A DNA stretch of 60,000 nucleotides from Phoronis australis (Eukaryota > Phoronida > Phoronidae), in NCBI GenBank assembly GCA_002633005.1, contig NMRA01000010.1:491252-551251 (forward strand), given 5' to 3'. Both the position numbers and the translations under genes were made by a program. A model generated the notes under the pieces. That model saw nothing but the letters and a program-made list of their open reading frames with translations. It did not search any database and was not told the origin of the DNA. Each line of letters opens with the position of its first letter. Position 1 is the first letter of the stretch. This document shows positions 46,901-56,800 of the stretch, in pieces.

Positions 46901-48277
46901 AGCTAGAGATTAAAAAAATATCTTTGAACGTAGCTTTAGAAGCCTGTGTACGCAGTGGCTGCTTTTTTAATTTTTAAATTAAGAGTATTCAGTGAAAACT
47001 GGTTCTTGGCAGCCATTTTCAAGAGGGACCTGTTTACTCACTCCCCTTTTACTAGAGTGCTGACAGTTTGTGATATCTGTGACACTCAGCATACATTAAT
47101 CTAGAGTCTATATCATACACATATTCAAGTGATAACTCAGGGAATTTTCATTACATACTGCAGGTCCTAAAGAGTTCATAGTCAAAACGGTGTAAAAACC
47201 CAAAATAACTAAAACAAAAGCAGGGAAAACCAAAATCAGCCAAACAATTGACTAGTTTTGGAATAGTACGAAACTGATTTGCTTGAAAGAGCTACTTTTC
47301 CTGGATTTCAAAGCAAAACCCGTTTGGTGATTTCATTGAACAAAAAATTGAGAAACATATGCTAGACCTTGAGAATAGTGTCCATAAAACAAAATATTGG
47401 GAGAAACATTTTGAAAATAAATGTAATTATTAACATGTTGCTAACCTATGAGTCAGCAGTACTGTGAATGTGTTTCCTGACAGCTTAATTTCTTAATATA
47501 GGTGTCTTGAGGTTGATTCACTGCCAAGACTTCAAAACTGATATTCAGATCTTCCTTTAGAGTGTTTGATCCATACATAGTCAAGTCAGCACGATTCATT
47601 CATAACAGTTTTAGAAAACAGACCAAAAACAATGCACAATCAAAGAGACACCTGCTTTAAGAAACTGATATTTTTCAGTACTGCAATAGGCCTACCTGTT
47701 TACTGACATAAAACAATCTGTAAATCTACACTAAATTACCAATCAGCTGATTCATGCTAGTAAAGTATGTTGAAATCACTATCAATGGTCAGCCATCTTG
47801 CCTTTTTAGATTTTGACATCAGATCTGAAAAAGCAAGCCACTTAAACCAGTCTTTTGACATTAAAGAGAACAAAAAATCGTGATGATGTGTTTTCTGGTG
47901 GTACAAACATTAAGAACCAGAAGGACACTTACTTGCACTGAGGAATACCGACTCCACCCTGAAGGAGTTTGTACAATTTACTCTCGTATAACAGTTGGGG
48001 GTGTCGGGCTTTGACCGACTCCATTTTGACAGCAACCTCCTGGAAGAAACGGCAGAATGATCAGTGATTACCCATGAACTATTGTACAATTCAAAATGTA
48101 ATTTTCATGAATAAGACACAAACTTACATCGGTATGAGGCGATGATGGATTATGTGTATGTGGTGTTGTCGAGACGGCCAAATAGATATCTCCAAACGAT
48201 CCACTTCCTATCTTCCGTACTAATTTGTACTTTCCTTGCCCCACCAGGAATTCCTTTCCTGAGCTGACGGAACTCAT
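25935..48277 (-). CDS. CSNK1A1: Casein kinase 1 alpha
   Basis: Eight minus-strand exons: 48128-48277, 47933-48039, 30412-30538, 29145-29243, 28217-28435, 27877-27951, 26957-27152 and a short last exon from 25942. The model gives 326 residues (human 337). The glycine loop GSGSFG is at 24-29, VAVK lysine at 55, HRDIKPDN at 143-150 and DFG at 166-168; the CK1-specific SIN follows in place of APE. Past the glycine loop and DIYLA the kinase core is near-identical to vertebrate and fly CK1 alpha. This Ser/Thr kinase primes beta-catenin in Wnt signalling and acts in Hedgehog and circadian pathways (family knowledge). I take ATG 48277 as start; an upstream in-frame GTG is not a credible eukaryotic start. 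Oddities: a roughly 10-residue insert after DIYLA, a 17.4-kb intron 2, and an uncertain C-terminus. Confidence 0.95.
26957..27152 (-). CDS. CSNK1A1: CSNK1A exon 7
   Basis: Encodes [20 protein letters not shown] and [20 protein letters not shown], then a short tail [21 protein letters not shown] donor in phase 1. If it were not spliced, the frame would continue to a stop at 26892. Confidence 0.95.
27877..27951 (-). CDS. CSNK1A1: CSNK1A exon 6
   Basis: Twenty-five codons [20 protein letters not shown] then EILCK. TAG acceptor and GTGAGT donor. Too short for a simple ORF scan. Confidence 0.97.
28217..28435 (-). CDS. CSNK1A1: CSNK1A exon 5 (DFG, activation segment)
   Basis: Begins [20 protein letters not shown] and contains [20 protein letters not shown] and LPWQGLK. 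The largest exon, 73 codons. GTAGGT donor. Confidence 0.98.
29145..29243 (-). CDS. CSNK1A1: CSNK1A exon 4 (catalytic loop)
   Basis: Thirty-three codons: [20 protein letters not shown] then [16 protein letters not shown] acceptor and GTAAGG donor. Confidence 0.98.
29964..30052. repeat. Duplicated 40-bp unit
   Basis: 29964-30003 and 30013-30052 are nearly identical, starting AAGTGTGCCCCAACTGTTGG. Just downstream, GGGACAGTTT(G/A)AGGTCACTT is also repeated at about 30110 and 30136. In CSNK1A intron 3. Confidence 0.9.
30412..30538 (-). CDS. CSNK1A1: CSNK1A exon 3
   Basis: Encodes [20 protein letters not shown] and [23 protein letters not shown] acceptor and GTACTG donor. Intron 2 before it is 17.4 kb. 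Confidence 0.97.
33227..33247. repeat. Short perfect hairpin
   Basis: CAGGTCGT and ACGACCTG arms with a 5-base loop. Could be chance. Confidence 0.6.
34225..34455. repeat. Dispersed repeat family D, copy 2
   Basis: Collinear, diverged match to 3485-3730: CACAAAAATAATTG, then GATTACCATGCTGCA, then CATGCACTAAAT. Confidence 0.5.
35665..35862. repeat. 18-bp tandem repeat, ten units
   Basis: Ten full units of CCCAAGCTAAGTTAAGTA plus a partial one. Units 2, 4 and 6 carry ACTT in place of AGTT, so the first six form a 36-bp higher-order repeat. The open minus-strand frame through it (a repeated six-residue word) follows from a unit length divisible by three and is not a gene. Confidence 0.95.
36865..37200. 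repeat. Repeat family C copy 2 joined to CTAGTGGC-family unit
   Basis: 36865-37005 matches 5700-5925 (AAGGCATTTTACTCTCATAA, then CACTGCCTGA..CTTGAGTT). It runs into GGCCACTAGGTGGTGCAGAA at about 37039, followed by ACTTTCATTAAAATCCTCC, a unit of the type arrayed in SUPV3L1 intron 14. Confidence 0.55.
41347..41430. repeat. CpG-rich repeat of about 20 bp
   Basis: Four imperfect units with (C/T)(C/T)AAACTCG(A/T)CGC cores. A single related CCAAACTCGACGC occurs at 40678. In CSNK1A intron 2. Confidence 0.6.
46152..46190 (+). pseudogene. Possible THAP-like start fragment
   Basis: ATG opens [13 protein letters not shown], spaced like the start of a THAP zinc finger (MP..C.A.GC), then hits TAA. Thirteen residues only; no further C2CH residues seen. 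Could be a relic of a P-element or THAP-type transposase, or chance. Confidence 0.2.
46204..46356. repeat. 51-bp tandem repeat, three units
   Basis: Units 46204-46254, 46255-46305 and 46306-46356 are almost identical. Each holds AAAAAGGTAAGC, a consensus splice donor on the plus strand. Unit length divides by three, so all stop-free frames stay open on both strands. Confidence 0.95.
47933..48039 (-). CDS. CSNK1A1: CSNK1A exon 2
   Basis: Encodes [20 protein letters not shown] and [15 protein letters not shown], with the catalytic lysine. Only an 88-base intron separates it from exon 1. GTAAGT donor, phase 2. Confidence 0.96.
48128..48277 (-). CDS. CSNK1A1: CSNK1A exon 1 (glycine loop)
   Basis: Fifty codons starting [20 protein letters not shown] then [14 protein letters not shown]. 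The last 16 residues ([16 protein letters not shown]) replace a 7-residue turn in vertebrates. GTAAGT donor, phase 0. Confidence 0.9.
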
Positions 48278-49139
48278 GTCTTTTTCAATTGACACTTGAT
48301 GAAGAAAAAAGTAAAAAAATAAACCGATAAATTTGACCGCTAAGTAACCCTATACAAAGAAGTCATTTTCTTGAGCGAATCTATGGCGGATGGGAACAAA
48401 GCGCGTAAAGGATCATGGGATACGCCAATTTCAACATGGCAACCCTTGGTAACAAATGTTTGGCAAGGTTCTGTTATTGTTCTTGAGTAAACAAAGTTGT
48501 CAAAACCGGTGATGCCAGGGTATACCCATTCTTTATAAACACCAACAAAGAGGACTAAAAAGTAACAATTAGCTTAATTTGTCACTGATAGGTGTCCAAT
48601 TACAGACGCCATCGTAATTTTAAAAGCGCACAAGTCAATAGTCACAACTACACTAGAGAACGAAGAGAAGATCAACGTACGGTGTTTTCAAATAAAGTTT
48701 AAAGTAAAGTAACGGGCTGGACACTGTTTAGATTTGCGTTTTCTAGAGTATAGTGTTTAATGGTTTAAATGAACAGCTAATTGCAAACCATTCATAAGTC
48801 ATACAACTACTGAAAATATGTGCACTGACGAGGCGTCGGATGTTTTTCTCCACATCATTTTATAGGCCTTTGTACGGTCATTCAGTTGTGGGGTTTTTGC
48901 GAAGATAAATGAAGGAGTATATTTTTCTTGCTGCTATAACTTTAATATGAAGATGAAACTGCGATGCTTACCAGCGGAGTACTTGTGCTTTGTAAGAGAC
49001 AACGTAACTTGAGGAACATTAACAGAGGAGTTAAGTCTAACGAAGTTTTCTCAGTTGTCGGAAAAGCATTTATGTGGGGAGATCAGTGACGCAGCAGCAG
49101 ATATTTTAGATAGCGAATATTAGATGTGCAACTCACTCA

Positions 49140-49520
49140 TTAAAAATAGAAAACGGCTGGAGAAATGCTATTCTCGAAGTGAAAGAATTCGTAAATTTTG
49201 TAATACATGAGAGAATGAGACAGAAGAGCATTTGAACGCTTTCCACTTTTTTGGAAATAGATTCAAACCACGCCCCCGCCACGATGTCAGGTCTCTTTTT
49301 AAATCGAGAACAGAAAACACTTTTAAAAAACATTTCAATGAATATACAAAGGGCAGTGATTATCAGAAACGAAATATTAAATCTTAATAGGCAGTGTACG
49401 TATTTATAAATTTTGTATAGTTGTGAACTGTGGGCCGGTGTCCTCTTGTTCAAATAGAATTATTATTATCATTATCATTATCACTGCCACTGCCACTTCC
49501 TGGCACTGCCATTGACATTG
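49140..49520 (+). mobile_element. Decayed LINE-like 3' end
   Basis: The plus frame from 49142 reads RKFCNT, stop, ENETEEHLNAFHFFGNRFK, resembling the C..C..EEH...C ending of non-LTR reverse-transcriptase ORF2. The frame has an internal stop and lacks the second zinc ligands. A GGGCCGGTGTCCTCTTGTTC tail and ATT/ATC-type microsatellite follow, as at many LINE 3' ends. No reverse-transcriptase domain remains. Confidence 0.45.
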
Positions 49521-50057
49521 CAATTGTCATTGATATTATTTCTATTATTAACACAACTAAAAACAATTATACCAACACAATTCTCAGTTTGTCTTCGTCT
49601 GTGGACGACAGTCAACAATAGAAAGCATGCATAATCTAAGCATATAATGACCAATTAATTGTTTCGCACAAGCGCTAGAGAAGTAAATGTTTTCTATTCT
49701 TTCATTATTGACCAGCTGGAACCCAAATCAGGAACCACATTATCCAATCACAAAAACATTTTTTAAACCATGACAGAAAACAACTTCCCGTCTCATACAA
49801 ACTATTTTAAGCATTGGCAAATTAAAATGTGTCAAAGTGATATCCGATTCGACAGGGTTGGTGAACCCTTTCAGCACTGGACTGTTTCATGTCTTTCACA
49901 TGTGTTATCTCGCTTGGTTTTGATGGTAGAAACAAGTTACGTACGTTAGTAATGTTAGTAAAATGACGTCACAAGGGCAGATACATTTAGTCTACCGACT
50001 CACTAATTCGTGCCCGCCACTCACAAATACGAGGTACTTAAAAGCAAAATCCACTTT

Positions 50058-50496
50058 TTGCCGGGATTTTCCGTAGATTAGCTCACCTGATGAAACGCCT
50101 GTGGGCGTTTATTCGGGAAATTATGCCGAATGAACGCCCATGGGCGTATATTTGTTGTTACAACTTCCGGTGTCAAGTGTCCAGACAGTGGGGCGTTTAT
50201 TTTGAAATTTTCCTCTAAAAGTCCTGTCAGAGGGTCAACCTTTCGCCACAAATTCAATTTTGTGGAGCATTTATAAAAATAAACAAGGTGTTGGCGAACT
50301 ATGCATTTATCAACATAAAATTTAAAAGCGCAATTTTAAGTAAAAAAATGTCAAAGTCAACAAAACTATGACTTTCCGTTTACACGCTCCCTTCTCCAAA
50401 TAAACGCCCGGACGTTTATTTGATGCTACTAAACGCCTGAAAATCTTCATTTTCCGAATGCAGGCCAATGAGCTTATCTACGGAGATTCCCGGCAA
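50058..50496. mobile_element. Terminal-inverted-repeat element, 439 bp
   Basis: 27-base ends at 50058-50084 and 50470-50496 are inverted copies with three mismatches, beginning TTGCCGGGA. Inside, palindromic GGCGTTTATT motifs recur near both ends: 50093-50113, 50132-50152, 50191-50202 and 50398-50421, the last with perfect AAATAAACG/CGTTTATTT arms. No ORF, so non-autonomous. A target-site duplication was not obvious. Confidence 0.85.
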
Positions 50497-50940
50497 TATT
50501 CCTGATTTCGCAACGACGTTGCAACACAAATGAGCTCGTTCAAAACAAGAACACTCTAGATGTAGTTGAAAAGTAGGGTATCTCTTGTGTATCGCTTCAC
50601 ACTCACGAACTTGAGAATTCCGACATGACGCACGTTACAAATTACGCGTACTCGAGCAAACTTTACTGTGCCGTGACTCAAATAGTGGGTATAGATGGAT
50701 CAAGGTGCAGTTTCTATTGAACTGAAATGTTGGTTAGCATCCAGGGACCGAACGGAGAGTCAACATTTTCAGTAGAACTGTTCCACTAGCGCCACCGATT
50801 TAAGGCCACAACGCCGGCTTTAGCTACTGCGATTCACTCGGTTCTAAAAAAACACTGTCGCCATGCAATAGATCGATGTCTAAATCCAAACTCAACGACC
50901 GCAGTCAAAAAGTAATAAATTGAACTGAGTGAAAAAAAAA

Positions 50941-51015
50941 CATGAACACTACCCGTATGATAAAACATGAACACTACCCGTATGATAAAACATGAACAGT
51001 ACCCCTATGATAAAA
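50941..51015. repeat. 25-bp tandem repeat, three units
   Basis: Units start CATGAACACTACCCGTATGA at 50941 and 50966, with a two-base variant at 50991. Confidence 0.95.
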
Positions 51016-51713
51016 AGAGGCGTATCTGGAGATGCTGTACTTTGTCCGGGGAGACAGATAGGTCTAACATTGTGGCTTCATCCCGAGCGCAACCAATTTC
51101 TTTCCGCCTCACCCGTCAGCTCAATTTTGTGTCGCCCCCACTAACCGCCACCTTCGTGTCGCCCTCCAATGTTGTTTCCTGTTGGGGTGCCGCTCGGAGC
51201 AACCCGCCCCCAACGTTATTTTGAAGGAAGTTCCAACATCGAATTACACAATTTTACAATTATTTCTAAATGGGTGCTTGATAAAAAGTTGTGTACACAT
51301 ATCTCCATTACATTCCGCACAATTGTATTCGGAAATTTCCCCTGGTCACTTAAACAATGAAATGTACAAAAACGAAACAAGGAATCCTTTTTGCACCAAC
51401 CACCTTAAACATCAGTTACGCGGGAACGATGAATGTGAGGAAAGAAAAAGTTCACCTGGAAAATATTTTCACTATCCAGTATTAAATACTCCAAAAACGG
51501 CAACAATTGATATTTAAAAGCGTGTTTTTGTGTATCAGCAAAGCAAAAAAGTGGAATTCGACTGGCAAATTTATGGCTAGAAGACTCGTGCTACTATCCA
51601 TAAGTAAATGGACGCAAATAAAGATTATGACTAGAATTAAGTGACGCATTCAATTTCGTTAAGACGGGTATGAACTCGCATTACATCATAAAAAAACAAC
51701 TTATGATAACGAC

Positions 51714-51895
51714 TACTCACTGTTATGAAATTGATCTCAAATTGTCCCATAGTCAAATTATTTGCAAGGCTTCAGAACAATTGACAGCCGGTCAGTGCTT
51801 GATGTCAGACTCTACAAGTTGACTCTAATAAGTCAGGCATTTTGTGCATCGACCACGGTCTCAACGAATAACTGCCGGCTCTTTGGAGACCAAAT
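51714..51895. repeat. Dispersed repeat family B, copy
   Basis: Starts TGAAATTGATCTCAAATTGT and ends AACTGCCGGCTCTTTGG; collinear with 12270-12460 and 55435-55600. Confidence 0.55.
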
Positions 51896-52255
51896 CAATT
51901 CACACCAGGAGCAAGTAAATTGTCACATTTCAGACCACATCACGTCAGTATCGGTGTTACAATGGGTATAAAGATAGGTGCATAAAACTACACTTCGTAT
52001 CTATCTGCCAAAAACGGAAATAAATTAATCCACTTCAGCCTATAAAATGGGAGGCTTTTATTTTTTAGGCGTCGGCCAACGGAAATGATGTATGTACTTC
52101 AGAGTCTGTTCTTTCTGAGGGTGGTAATGTTTTTAATTCTCAAAGCACTTCTGGTTTAATATTCAACATTGGCAACTAACCAGCAGCGAATTGTCCCTTA
52201 AATAAACATTGCATTGATTCCAAGTTAGGCAAAAAGATGAATTTCAACAAAATGT

Positions 52256-52261
52256 TTTATT
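52256..52261 (-). terminator. Candidate poly(A) signal for SEC23IP-like gene
   Basis: AATAAA on the minus strand 1.2 kb past the stop. Another lies at 52659-52664; use is unproven. Confidence 0.25.
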
Positions 52262-52564
52262 CTGCATTCTCCTTTTCCAGCTCAAGTCAAAAATATACCT
52301 GTGCACTGTACACAAAACAGTTAATCAGTTGACCCTAAAACTGCACACATAGAGCAGCTTTGATAATGTGACTCAAACTCTCTGATGAGATGTACTACTG
52401 AGGAACAATGCCAAACCGCTGATTTAAAGAATTAAATAACACCATACCACTGCAACGAGAGATTGGATTTTCACTAAGTGGAGCTTATAGTGTATTACAC
52501 CTACAGAATGTGAGTCATGGACAACATTTCTGAGACAAAGGACTCCTGAATGCAGATATTTATA

Positions 52565-52615
52565 CTGGTAGCTCCACCTAGTGAATTTTGAACTTCTCAT
52601 TTACAGTTGGAGATG
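52565..52615 (-). repeat. CACTAGGTGGAGC-type repeat
   Basis: Minus strand reads AACTGTAAATGAGAAGTTC then AAAATTCACTAGGTGGAGCT, same family as 24805-24860 (AACTGTTCAAATGGGAAAC..). Confidence 0.6.
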
Positions 52616-53477
52616 CACCAATAAGCTTGTAACCAATAACTCCTATATCATCTATCATTTTATTGCAGGCAGTCGTAAATAACAATTTTACACAAAATTG
52701 CCTCAAAATGGCAAATCCTGTTTTATTTTGAAAAAACCAATGTTTTGAACACATAACATTGTAACGTTCAAAACAATTAAAGAATGATTGATCAGGGACG
52801 AGATTACTGTTTTGACTTGTGAGGAGAACAATGTCCTACAAACTCAGACCCAAAACTCTTTTTAACCTTTCCCCCATCCCCCCTGACCCCCTTCGCCACC
52901 TCTGTTGCTCTAGAAATTAATTATTAGCTCAATAAAAGGAGTATTTGCACTACACATCAGCATTTGTAGGGAGTCACCCCCCATCCCATTCTAGTTTAAC
53001 CTGTCATCAATACATGTCACTCTTCATTGAGTGAACAACCAATGGGACAATGAAAGCGGTTGCAATGTGAATTAAAGATGAATTCGAAGACTATATAGTC
53101 CTTGAAGAACATTGTAAAATTGTTGGGATTCAAAAACTGAATAATCTTCACTTCGCTAAAAATACACAATAAAAATAACACACTTCAGTCTAGTAGCTTG
53201 GTAACATAACAGCACGGCTTCAACATTACCCTAAACCAAACCAGCCAGAGCTATTTCATACTAGAGACCCTCCACAATCGTAATGATTATATACAATTAG
53301 AGCACCGAGCTGTCCATAAATAACAACATAGCAATGTTAACTAGAAGGCCAAGATGACATCTGTAGACTGAACAACTTGAAAGGAATATGCTTCGAGAAG
53401 ACCAGTCCATATCCCGCCATTTCATAACACATTTTGGCAGTTAAAGCTATAAAAATAAATACAAAAAAGTCCAATGT

Positions 53478-53820
53478 CTATCTCCGTACAAATCCATGCA
53501 GCGGAGGAGGTCCAGAAGGGGGTTCCATGGAATCTGATGCTTGCAAATGACTCATTGTGGGAGGGGCACCACTCATTGGAGGTGGAGCCTGTCTCATCAT
53601 GGCAGGAGCCTGAGCACTCAACGGAGGTGGTCCTGTGTTGAATGACAGCTGTTGTGCATTGGTAGATGAAGGGGGAGGCGGTCCATGTCGGAAGCCTGAC
53701 ATAGGAGGAGGTCCAGTGAACTTGGCTCGTGGAGACTCAGTCATGCCTTGCTGTATAGGTGCAATGCCCAAGAGAGCATAGGTTTCTTTTAATATGAATA
53801 AGACGGTATCCTCAGATTCC
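53478..53820 (-). CDS. SEC23IP: SEC23IP-like last exon with proline-rich tail
   Basis: Finishes the DDHD domain ([19 protein letters not shown]), then runs about 90 residues with five triple-proline motifs, including GPPPMSGF and GPPPLHGF, to TAG. Vertebrate family members stop soon after the DDHD domain. Confidence 0.93.
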
Positions 53821-56800
53821 CTGCAAAATGTAAACAAAACGTTGGTCTGTTGAAAGAGAATAAGAAAATTCTTTTCGTAATAATTAGTATCACACAAAAT
53901 TTTTGAAATAAATGAGGAGATTCAAAAAATGTTAGGATCTAAAAATGCAATTTTGGAAATTATTTTTGTCTGAAATTAGTGCGATAAACCCAACCACTGA
54001 ATATTGGTGAGAGACACACCCAATACACTTTCTGACTTACCAATAACAAGCATGACTGCCCAGAGCAAAAATGTAGTCATTGAAGCTTTCTATGGGTTTT
54101 TCTTGAAGCACATAGTCAATCCTTCGACCTTGATTCAAAACACCAAGATGGAGGTCTTCATTCTCTGACATGACAGCTGTAACACAATACATACAGTATA
54201 ATTCTATGCTTAAAGTATCAACAGACATTCTTTACCATCAGCAACAACCCAGACAACTGATCAATTATTGAATTATACTTATAATCCCCATTTGACAACA
54301 TGTAAATATAGGTTGTCGAGAGGCTGATAGAGAGGCAAAAAAGGTCACTAGGTGGTACAGAAAACATCGAATCCACCCAAAAACGAGATGACATTGTCTG
54401 CTTAATAAATACCTCTTACTAAATGTCATAGACAAACTTAAAAACTAAAATGCCACCAGGGGGCATACCAGCAGGCGGATCTGTTTGAATCCAAGGATTT
54501 TGGAGATACAGTAGTGGACACTGGACGCCAGGCGGACGCCGCACAGACAGGGATGACGGCGGAATGTTCGAGCCTCCATAAATATATATGTGAGTGCATA
54601 AAAATCCATAGTCTACTTACACTCTGTTTCAGCCTGTTCAGCCTGCTTGTCTGTCATCTCTTTAATAACACTATCCACCTCAGACTCCACTTCCTCCTGA
54701 GCTGGTTGGCGGTGAGCTTGTGCGAACGCGTGGATCGTATTCCATGTCGACTTGACAGACTCAATGATCCTCTGCTTCAGGTCTGTTCCCATACGTGTGA
54801 GACTGTCCTTCAACTCTGGAAAATGTGGGAAAGCATTGTCGACAACTGATGGGAAAAGTGAGGACAGTCTTCATGAACAACTTACTTCAAATGAATGTTT
54901 CCCATTTGCTATCTCTCTCTCTATATATATATATATATATCTCTCTCCCTCACACCCTCCCTTCTCCCTTTCTCCCCCCCCCCTTCNNNNNNTCTCCCTT
55001 TCTCCCCCCCCCCCTTCTCCCCCTCTCCCTATCTTGCCCTCTCACTCTCCCTCCCCCTGAACTGACACCTGAAAGTGACTTTATCTCAAGTGGCAATAAG
55101 ATAACAAGAATATTCAAATCTACAAGATGATTCAAAACAATTTCTCGATAAGCGCAAAAAACAAAGAAAGAAGGTACCTAAATGCAATCGTTTTCTGCCT
55201 TTGTGATGTGGCATCAGTACGGCTCTGTTTTGAATGTCAGGGTTGATCAACGGCTCGATTCTGTAGGCAACGGGATCAAACTGAAACATAGAGAATCAAG
55301 GTTATTATGTACACAGAGACAGTGTGGCTGAATAAAAGAAATAAACCTAGTGTTTACAGCAGTCATGTAATGGTGTCCTTGAGCAAGGCTCTAAAGTGGC
55401 CATAAACCTACATCCCGCCACAAAAAATAGTTCAGACAAGTGATGAAATTGATCTAATATTGTTCCTTCATCAAATTAGAGGTGATTTTGTGAGCTTAGA
55501 AAGACTTTACAAGTTGTTACTGCTGGAGACCTGGCACTATAAGGTCACTTTAATCACTGAGCACGATCTCAAGCACTGTTGGGTATTTCCAAGCCCCAGA
55601 AACTCAAAACACGAGAACCATCGAATTGCAAGCGAAACTTGACAGCACTAACAAAGCAACAACTAACTGAATTCTTGTGGCCTTACTTACCGGATGAAAT
55701 ATGTTGAAGACACCTTCACAAGTTGGCAGTTTGTAGTCCTCCTGGATCCTGTTGATTCCTCGCACGGTGCAAAACATGGCGATGGGTGAGCCAAGTGCAA
55801 AGAAGTTGGCAATGGAGAAGTCCAGTTTGGGGTAGCGCACTAACAGCTGGCCAGCCCCCGTGGCATTCTGAACGAATGGTATCTCTGTGCTGGACGCAGA
55901 AGTCATTAGGGGCTCCAACACATGAGTCAGTAGGCTGTAGGAGAAACGGACGATAGTGACATTGGCCCTCTCTTAGCTGGAGGAAATGTTGGCTACAAGC
56001 CTAACGTAATCTGACATATAAATCAGGGCTTGGAATGAACAATGACAAAAGAGGAAAATTTTCCAGCTGATGGCACAAAAAATATGCTTGACTTGTTGTT
56101 GTTTGTGTTGTAAAATTTACCTGAAATAAACATTTTTGTACGCATAAAATTAAAATGATGACAAAAAGAGACACAAAAAGAGGAAATTGGAAATCAAAAA
56201 CGATGAAATCTTACAAGAGGAAAATTCCAAGCCCTGAAAAATGTCATAATTATTATCTCTTACAATTCAGTTAACGCAGAAGTATATCAAAAAATTCTTG
56301 CATGAATCCAACAAACACATCAAGCTTCTACTCTTGAAAAACTACAAATGAAATTCCATTCACAGCTATCGCAAACAAGTAACTTTAGGATCCTGGCTTC
56401 TCTGTTCTTCCTTGCTCCAATGACACATCAGTATGCACACCTACATACACTAATTAAACCCAGAAAAGGAGATGCACCAGAAGCAAAATCACTGGGTACA
56501 TATCACCGTGTGAACAAACGGATAAACTGGGAAAACTTGACAACACTAGGATCTCGAAAGTGGTGGGGGGCAGTTTGTGCCCGATGCCTTCGTCGACGGA
56601 AACAGGGTCAGGGAGAAAGCACTTATCAACTTACATGCACCTCAGTTCTTACGGGTATTTTCCTCCTGTGACATATGCACAGGGAGACTTTCTCTTTATT
56701 ATTTCCACCAGTGTCAGATTCATCATGTGAACGTTCCACTAATCAGGACACAACTACCAACACCAGGCGTGCACAGCCACACTCCCTCCCTCTCCCCCTT

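Larger units (their letters stand above)
30539..47932 (-). other. CSNK1A intron 2 (17.4 kb)
   Basis: By far the longest intron here. ORFs up to 162 codons occur (for example 40015-40503 and 37177-37605 plus strand), but none resembles a known protein and none has exon-like neighbours. It holds the 18-bp and 51-bp arrays and repeat families C and D. Confidence 0.8.
48278..53477. other. Intergenic region between CSNK1A and SEC23IP-like gene
   Basis: Should contain the CSNK1A promoter and 5' UTR at the left and the SEC23IP-like 3' UTR at the right. No coding gene seen. It holds a decayed LINE-like 3' end, a terminal-inverted-repeat element, a 25-bp repeat, a family B copy and a CTAGTGGC-type repeat. 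Confidence 0.75.

Noticed and set aside
48278-48295. N-terminal extension of CK1 alpha from an upstream GTG
   Set aside because: GTG is not a normal eukaryotic start; ATG at 48277 gives the expected family N-terminus.
49133-49453. 106-codon minus-strand ORF with hydrophobic stretches
   Set aside because: It is antisense to a LINE-like remnant; the plus-strand reading explains the sequence better.
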